Source: Altibacter lentus (GTDB taxonomy: Bacteria > Bacteroidota > Bacteroidia > Flavobacteriales > Flavobacteriaceae). From it: DNA of 64,000 nt. The position numbers and the translations under genes are program-made. Position 1 is the stretch's first letter. Each line of letters begins with the position of its first letter. The stretch spans positions 937,394 through 1,001,393 of the forward strand of contig NZ_KN050846.1 of NCBI RefSeq assembly GCF_000746845.1, written 5' to 3'. Shown here piece by piece: positions 59,088 through 64,000 of the stretch. Below the pieces are notes generated by a model. The model had not been told where the DNA came from. It made no database searches and saw only the letters and a program-made list of their open reading frames with translations.

Positions 59088-61154
59088 ATGCTGAATAAAG
59101 AAATACTGTCCCCACAAAGTATTGTAGTAGTTGGAGCCTCCAATGATGTAAAAAAACCGGGCGGCAAAATGCTGAAGAATATACTCGATGGAGGGTTTAA
59201 AGGCGACCTTTTTGTGGTAAACCTGAAAGAAGAAAAGGTACAGGGTATTGCCACCCATGCTTCGGTAAAATCTTTACCCGAGACCGATCTTGCGATCTTG
59301 GCCATTCCTGCTCCTTATTGCCTGGAAGTTGTCACGATTCTTGCCCAACAAAAAAGGACCAGAGCCTTTATTATCATCTCGGCTGGTTTTGGAGAAGCAG
59401 ATCCCGCAGGGGCAGCTTTAGAAAAACAAATTACCGATGTGGTGAACAGCGTGAACGGCTGTTTGATAGGTCCCAATTGTATAGGGGTGATCACGCAAAA
59501 CTATAAAGGAGTTTTCACGTCTCCAATTCCCACTTTCGACCCAGGAGGGTGTGATCTTATCTCGGGATCTGGGGCGACCGCAGTATTTATCATTGAAGCC
59601 GGGATGGCGTTAGGAGTCACTTTCGCCAATGTATTCTCGGTTGGAAACGGCGCCCAGACAAGCACCGAGGATATTTTGGAGTATATGGACCTCCATTTTG
59701 ATCCCTCCCGAGATGCGCCGGTAAAACTGCTCTATCTGGAGACAATAAAAGATCCTGCAAAACTTCAGAAACACGCAACTTCGTTGCGAAAAAAGGGTGT
59801 GAAAATAGCTGCTATTAAAGCCGGAAGTACAGCCGAAGGAAGTCGGGCAGCAACATCACATACAGGAGCCCTGGCTAGTAGCGACATGACGGTTCGAGCT
59901 CTTTTTCGAAAAGCGGGAATTGTATATTGCAGCAGTCGGGAAGAGTTGTTGAGTGTGGCTTCCATCTTCAAATACAAACCACTGCAGGGAAAGAACATTG
60001 CGATAATAACCCATGCCGGGGGCTCGGCTGTGATGCTGGCCGATGCCTTAGCCAACGGAGGATTGAACATTCCTCCTATCCAGGGCCCCGATGCCGAGAA
60101 ATTAAAGACCTATCTGCACCCCGGTTCTTCTGTGGCCAATCCTATCGATTTTCTGGCTACGGGGACGGCCGAACAGTTAGGCATCATCATCGATTATTGT
60201 GAGCATAAATTCGATCACATTGATGCGATGGTGGTAGTATTTGGCAGTCCGGGGCTGTTCGATGTGGAACATGTTTACAATGTGCTTCGCGTAAAGCTGG
60301 ACCTTTGTAAAAAACCCATATTTCCGGTATTGCCTTCGGTGATCAATGCCCAAAAGGAAATTCAATCCTTTATCGCTCAGGGGCATATTAATTTTCCCGA
60401 TGAAGTGGTTTTGGGGAAAGCACTCACACAAGTATATAAAACTCCGCAACCTGCTTCGGAAGAAGTAAGACTTCCTGCCATGGATTCTGAAAGCATACGA
60501 GCAATCATCGACAGAAACAAAGACGGGTATTTAAATATCAAAGACACCGAAGCACTCATGTATGCGGCAAAAATTCCTCAAATAACAATGCTTGTGGAAA
60601 ACCAAAAAGATGTCCTTCTTTCCGAAGTAAAAAAACTGGATTTCCCGGTGGTAATGAAGGTCGTTGGTCCACTGCATAAAACGGATGCAAAAGGGGTGCT
60701 TCTCAATATTACTTCTTTAGAGGAGGCTTCGGAAGCGTTCGATCAATTGATGCGAATTGAAGCAGCTACTGCTGTGATGGTTCAGCCGCAACTAACAGGG
60801 TTGGAATTGTTCGTGGGAGTTTCAAAAGAACCTTATTTTCCTCACACCATTCTTTGTGGTCTTGGCGGAATCTTTATAGAAATCCTCAATGATTTCGCTG
60901 CCGGCTTGGCTCCCATTTCAGAAAGAGAAGCGAAAGCAATGCTCCGTTCCCTGCGGGGCTACAAATTGCTGCTGGGGGTGCGCAGTACTGAAGGGATTGA
61001 TGAGACCGTGTTCATTGACATCATTAAGCGAATCGCCGGCCTGGTACAAATCGCCCCCGAGATCACCGAGATGGATATCAACCCGCTTATTGGTACAAAC
61101 ACCACCCTTTTAGCGGTAGATGTTCGTGTGAAGATTGACAGGTCGATTCCCTAG
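59088..61154 (+). CDS. ADP-forming acetate-CoA ligase (acetyl-CoA synthetase), alpha-beta fusion
   Basis: Converts acetyl-CoA, ADP and phosphate to acetate, CoA and ATP (or the reverse). 688 residues: CoA-binding domain (VVVGASNDVKKPGGKMLKN), succinyl-CoA-ligase-like domain with the phosphohistidine at His258 (SHTGALASSD), and a C-terminal ATP-grasp domain (VVMKVVGPLHKTDAKGVLL, GLGGIFIEILNDFA, EMDINPLIGTN). The Fnr-type promoter suggests ATP gain by acetate formation when oxygen is low. It lies between norC and norF on the opposite strand, splitting the nor genes. Confidence 0.92.
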   Translation: MLNKEILSPQSIVVVGASNDVKKPGGKMLKNILDGGFKGDLFVVNLKEEKVQGIATHASVKSLPETDLAILAIPAPYCLEVVTILAQQKRTRAFIIISAGFGEADPAGAALEKQITDVVNSVNGCLIGPNCIGVITQNYKGVFTSPIPTFDPGGCDLISGSGATAVFIIEAGMALGVTFANVFSVGNGAQTSTEDILEYMDLHFDPSRDAPVKLLYLETIKDPAKLQKHATSLRKKGVKIAAIKAGSTAEGSRAATSHTGALASSDMTVRALFRKAGIVYCSSREELLSVASIFKYKPLQGKNIAIITHAGGSAVMLADALANGGLNIPPIQGPDAEKLKTYLHPGSSVANPIDFLATGTAEQLGIIIDYCEHKFDHIDAMVVVFGSPGLFDVEHVYNVLRVKLDLCKKPIFPVLPSVINAQKEIQSFIAQGHINFPDEVVLGKALTQVYKTPQPASEEVRLPAMDSESIRAIIDRNKDGYLNIKDTEALMYAAKIPQITMLVENQKDVLLSEVKKLDFPVVMKVVGPLHKTDAKGVLLNITSLEEASEAFDQLMRIEAATAVMVQPQLTGLELFVGVSKEPYFPHTILCGLGGIFIEILNDFAAGLAPISEREAKAMLRSLRGYKLLLGVRSTEGIDETVFIDIIKRIAGLVQIAPEITEMDINPLIGTNTTLLAVDVRVKIDRSIP

Positions 61155-61162
61155 AATTTTAT

Positions 61163-61396
61163 TTACAAAAGAAGTAAAACCGCACAAAGCAACAGTAAAA
61201 AGAAAATAAGGAGAAGTTTCCAGAACAGATGAGCGCGTCGAAGTTCCATAAAATAAAAAGCTACTCCAATGATCTTTAGAATCGCCAGCCCCATGAGGAT
61301 AGAAGCCGTTTGTTGCAACTCCGGATTAGAGAAGATAAGAGAGGTAATAGTAAGAAATAAGAGCAATAGCCAAGTTATGTTGAGTGTCTTTTCCAT
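61163..61396 (-). CDS. norF: NorF-like / cytochrome oxidase subunit IV family small membrane protein
   Basis: 77 residues (MEKTLNITWLLLLFLTITSL), with three membrane helices and the segment ILKIIGVAFYFMELRRAHLFW typical of the subunit IV / NorF family. The ATG at 61396 begins 2 bases after the norE stop, against an extension to 61459 that would overlap norE. NorF supports full NO reductase activity in Paracoccus. Convergent with the acetyl-CoA synthetase gene. Confidence 0.85.
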   Translation of the reverse strand: MEKTLNITWLLLLFLTITSLIFSNPELQQTASILMGLAILKIIGVAFYFMELRRAHLFWKLLLIFFLLLLCAVLLLL

Positions 61397-61398
61397 AG

Positions 61399-61980
61399 CT
61401 AATAAAGTAAATAGAGAACGGGAAAGAGCAGCAACCAGATAAGGTCGCACAAGTGCCAAAAGGCCCCGCCGGCTTCAATGTCTTCCGTTTTTGTCCCGTA
61501 GGGGTTATCACGAAGTCCTAAATACAAACTGCCTAAGATTACCAGTCCCACAAGCACATGCACTACATGAAATAGAGTTAACATCCAATAATAAGAGAAG
61601 AAAGTATTATAGTCTATCCCTAATCCAACTGCTGCCTTATCATAATATTCGATACTTTTTAACCCCAAAAAAAGCAATCCTCCCAAAATGGTAATCAATA
61701 AAAATTTTCGGCTTTTTTGATATTCCTGTTTTTTAAATAATTGAACCGATTGGGCCATACACCAACCACTGCTGAGCAAGAAAACTGTATTGATCATCCC
61801 ATAGGTTCGATTGAGCAATAGTCTTGAATCATGAAATAACTGAGGGTTTTCCTGTGCATCTAAAGCCATAAATACCAGGGCGATTCCAAAAGTGATCAGT
61901 TCTAAATAGATAACAATCCAAAGTAAAATACCCCCCGGCGGATAATAAAGGTTTTTATAATCAATTTTTGCAAATCCCAT
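61399..61980 (-). CDS. norE: NorE-like protein, cytochrome c oxidase subunit III family
   Basis: 193 residues with five membrane helices. Family landmarks are WCMAQSVQLFKKQEYQKSRK, YWMLTLFHVVHVLVGLVIL and AGGAFWHLCDLIWLLLFPVL. NorE is an accessory protein of NO reductase. It lies 4 bp after norD and before norF, giving the common norQ-norD-norE-norF order. Confidence 0.88.
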   Translation of the reverse strand: MGFAKIDYKNLYYPPGGILLWIVIYLELITFGIALVFMALDAQENPQLFHDSRLLLNRTYGMINTVFLLSSGWCMAQSVQLFKKQEYQKSRKFLLITILGGLLFLGLKSIEYYDKAAVGLGIDYNTFFSYYWMLTLFHVVHVLVGLVILGSLYLGLRDNPYGTKTEDIEAGGAFWHLCDLIWLLLFPVLYLLY

Positions 61981-61984
61981 GATA

Positions 61985-63754
61985 CTAACTTTGGTGTTTT
62001 ATCTTATCGTACAGTTTCACTAAAGACTGAAGAAGTTCTACAGGTGTAGTGAGGATCTGATAATGGTTTTGGCCGAACATCTGGGGAAGATAGTATTTCG
62101 CCTGTGCCTCAATCGCAAGGGCGTAGGAATGTATTTCCCGCTGATTCAATTCCCGAAGTGCTTGTTTCACATCCTGTATCCCGTATGTTCCTTCGTACTT
62201 ATCGTAATCATTTGGTTTTCCGTCAGAGATCAAGATCACCCATTTGTTCTTAGAGTCTCGCTGATCCAATAAAGCTCCGGAGTGTCGCAATGCGGCGCCA
62301 ATTCGAGTATAACCGCAGGGTTCTGCCGCACCAATACGGTGCTTAGCCTTGTTCCAGTCTTCATCAAATCCTTTTATGGTTAGATACGTGCTGTAATTTC
62401 GGGTTTTGGAGTAAAAACAATGGATAGAGAAATCGACGTTGAACTCTTCCAAAATCTCTCCAAAGATGATGGAAACCTGTTTCTCCACATCTATCACTTT
62501 ATTCCCGGCGGCATACCCGTCACTGGAAAGGCTGCTGTCCAGTAAAATTAAAATGGACAAATCCTTTTCCTTCTTCCGTTTTGACAAGTAAATTTTTTCT
62601 GAAGGCGTGCGCCGGGAATGAACATCCACAAAAAGGTCTGTGATTGCGTCCAGATCGAATTCTTCGCCATCGGTCTGTCGTCGCTGTTGGCGGTATTTAT
62701 TATTAACAGAAGTTAGCATTTTCCGAAGTCCCATTAAAGTAGAAGCATTCTCTTGGATCGTTCGCTTATAATAAGCACTATCCGTCTCCTGCTGAATTTT
62801 TGGATAGACCTTACAAAAATCGGGCTTATATATGCGTTTGGCGTAATTCCACTCGTCGTAAAGCAGATGAAAAGCTTTCGAAGCTACCGAAGCACTTTCT
62901 GAAATTGTCGTATTCTCAATAAAATCGGCTTGATAGATCGAATGCGTGGGATCATCCACCCTAACGGTCTGTTTCATTTGCAGATCTTCCAATGCGTTGG
63001 CGTGGTCGTCCAATTCGTCATCTCCGTCAAAATCGCGCCAACCCCCTTCCCACTCTTCGGCGGTTTCCACTTTTTCAAAGTTATGGGTCAACACATAATC
63101 TTCTTGCGCTTTCTTGTCAATTTCGAGAGAGACGATCTCTTCCACGGCATTCGCCTTAAGAATGGTATGTATCTCCTCCTCAATGGCGCTTTTCACTTTT
63201 TCTGAAATATGCTGAAGTGTTTTTTTTGCAATTGCTTCAGGATCGTTGTGCATCCATTTCCCGTAAAGGAAGGAAGTATCCGGTTGTCCTTTTTCCGAAG
63301 CATCTTTTATAAACAATGCTTTTAGCCTGTCATGGATGGGTTCCACCATGGGATATTGATGAAAAAGTTCTGCCAGGACCATTTCGGAAGTTTCCAAGGC
63401 ATTCTCGCGGGCCTCTTCCAGAGTGTGTTCTTGGCCCGTAACAAAATTGAAGTTCAGACTCTTCTGTATAGCAAGATAGAGTACACGATATAGGTAGAAA
63501 GCTGTATTTTCTGCTTCCAAAGGGAACCTATCAAACCGCGTCGGCAGGAAAAAATTACTATTCTTGTATCCTCCCTCATATTCTGCAGGATAGATTTCTA
63601 TGGCTGCACCGGATACGGCCCTCGCAATGAGGGTAAGCCTTGGTTTGATTAGCATGAGCTCTACGGCATGTAGATTTGCCTCCCGGGCAATCTTCTTCCG
63701 GTTCTTAAGGAAATTGGCTACTTTCGAAAAAAGGAATTCATCGGGTTCGAACAT
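61985..63754 (-). CDS. norD: NorD-like VWA protein for NO reductase activation
   Basis: 589 residues. The C-terminal VWA domain has the metal-binding MIDAS motif (LSILILLDSSLSSDGYAAGN; key DSSLS) and SDGKPNDYDKYEG. The N-terminal two-thirds are helical and acidic, as in NorD. NorD acts with the NorQ ATPase to insert the non-haem iron in NorB. The start follows norQ by 11 bp. Confidence 0.92.
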   Translation of the reverse strand: MFEPDEFLFSKVANFLKNRKKIAREANLHAVELMLIKPRLTLIARAVSGAAIEIYPAEYEGGYKNSNFFLPTRFDRFPLEAENTAFYLYRVLYLAIQKSLNFNFVTGQEHTLEEARENALETSEMVLAELFHQYPMVEPIHDRLKALFIKDASEKGQPDTSFLYGKWMHNDPEAIAKKTLQHISEKVKSAIEEEIHTILKANAVEEIVSLEIDKKAQEDYVLTHNFEKVETAEEWEGGWRDFDGDDELDDHANALEDLQMKQTVRVDDPTHSIYQADFIENTTISESASVASKAFHLLYDEWNYAKRIYKPDFCKVYPKIQQETDSAYYKRTIQENASTLMGLRKMLTSVNNKYRQQRRQTDGEEFDLDAITDLFVDVHSRRTPSEKIYLSKRKKEKDLSILILLDSSLSSDGYAAGNKVIDVEKQVSIIFGEILEEFNVDFSIHCFYSKTRNYSTYLTIKGFDEDWNKAKHRIGAAEPCGYTRIGAALRHSGALLDQRDSKNKWVILISDGKPNDYDKYEGTYGIQDVKQALRELNQREIHSYALAIEAQAKYYLPQMFGQNHYQILTTPVELLQSLVKLYDKIKHQS

Positions 63755-63765
63755 AACAGCGGCAG

Positions 63766-64000
63766 TTAGATCATTAGATCACACAAATCGGTAAGAGCCG
63801 AAGTGATCTCGACATCATCAGTGAGCGGTTCTACTATGGCAACTTTTACCGAGATTCTTTTGGGCAATCCCGTAACGATCAACATGGCTGCATCTACAAG
63901 GAGTCTTGTAGAGACGGTCTCAGTAAGCCCCAGTTCTGTTAGGTTTCTAATCTTATTGGCAATATGGACCAGTTTTTTAGCAATTTCCCGTTCCACTCCT
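63766..64000 (-). CDS. norQ: NorQ/CbbQ-type MoxR ATPase, C-terminal part only
   Basis: The frame is open to the right edge; only the last 78 residues are visible and the ATPase core is outside. The part seen is the CbbQ_C domain (LVHIANKIRNLTELGLTETV, STRLLVDAAMLIVTGLPKRI, EPLTDDVEITSALTDLCDLM). With NorD it forms a chaperone pair for NO reductase. A GTG at 63996 is only an internal Val codon. Confidence 0.88.
   Translation of the reverse strand, partial: GVEREIAKKLVHIANKIRNLTELGLTETVSTRLLVDAAMLIVTGLPKRISVKVAIVEPLTDDVEITSALTDLCDLMI

Noticed and set aside
1-64000. CRISPR arrays, tRNA/rRNA genes, insertion sequences, prophage
   Set aside because: Looked for spaced direct repeats, tRNA-like stems, transposase and phage genes; none seen apart from the single GC-rich element at 43270-43398.

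Overview
The window comes from a member of the Bacteroidetes, almost certainly a marine-type Flavobacteriaceae. Promoters have the Bacteroidetes -7 element (TAnnTTTG). Families typical of that group are present: a fused CcoN-CcoO cytochrome oxidase, 2TM-domain proteins, a LETM1-related protein, DUF2141, a PadR/PspC/DUF2807 cluster, a MoxR/DUF58 cluster and a secreted M36 peptidase. No rRNA, tRNA, CRISPR array, prophage or insertion sequence was recognised. Genes are tightly packed and no gene-free stretch exceeds 300 bases.

Layout. 1-2.1 kb: a cut M36 peptidase. 2.2-6.5 kb: an ECF sigma/anti-sigma pair facing an operon of a DUF4331 protein split into two genes plus a TPR lipoprotein. 6.7-14.7 kb: a LETM1-related gene, then a LytTR two-component system embedded among four 2TM domains, a TPR protein, a DUF2141 protein and a TonB-dependent receptor. 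14.8-23 kb: a membrane nucleotide cyclase, NDH-2, a second sigma factor with a membrane partner, and housekeeping genes. 23-29.3 kb: SpoIIM/DUF4129/DUF4350/MoxR/DUF58 operon. 29.4-39 kb: a second DUF2141 gene, oxyR, the PadR-PspC-DUF2807 operon and trxB. 39.3-64 kb: low-oxygen and nitric-oxide physiology, with hemN, a complete cbb3 oxidase operon (ccoS-NO-Q-P-G-H plus accessory genes), ccoI, a RIC/ScdA repair protein, nadA-nadB, an Rrf2 regulator, norCB, an ADP-forming acetyl-CoA synthetase and norQ-norD-norE-norF.

How it fits together. Two regulons can be read from the DNA. (1) Eight promoters (hemN, ccoS, ccoI, DUF2892, RIC, nadA, norC, acetyl-CoA synthetase) carry a Crp/Fnr-like 12-mer (TGAY-N4-RTCA type) whose centre lies exactly 36.5 bp from the last base of a (T)AnnTTT(G/A) -7 element. 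This links haem synthesis, high-affinity respiration, NAD synthesis, NO detoxification and acetate fermentation. (2) Three promoters (TonB receptor and both DUF2141 genes) carry two 9-bp LytTR-type repeats with exactly 21 bp period, placed exactly 33 bp from an xAnnTTTG element. The LytTR regulator at 7943-8698 is the obvious candidate to bind them.

The most unusual protein is the NorB-like subunit. It keeps the paired active-site histidines and sits with NorC, NorQ, NorD, NorE and NorF homologues. By eye it lacks the helix-VI His and Glu and one of the haem histidines of classical NorB, so it may be a non-classical NO reductase.
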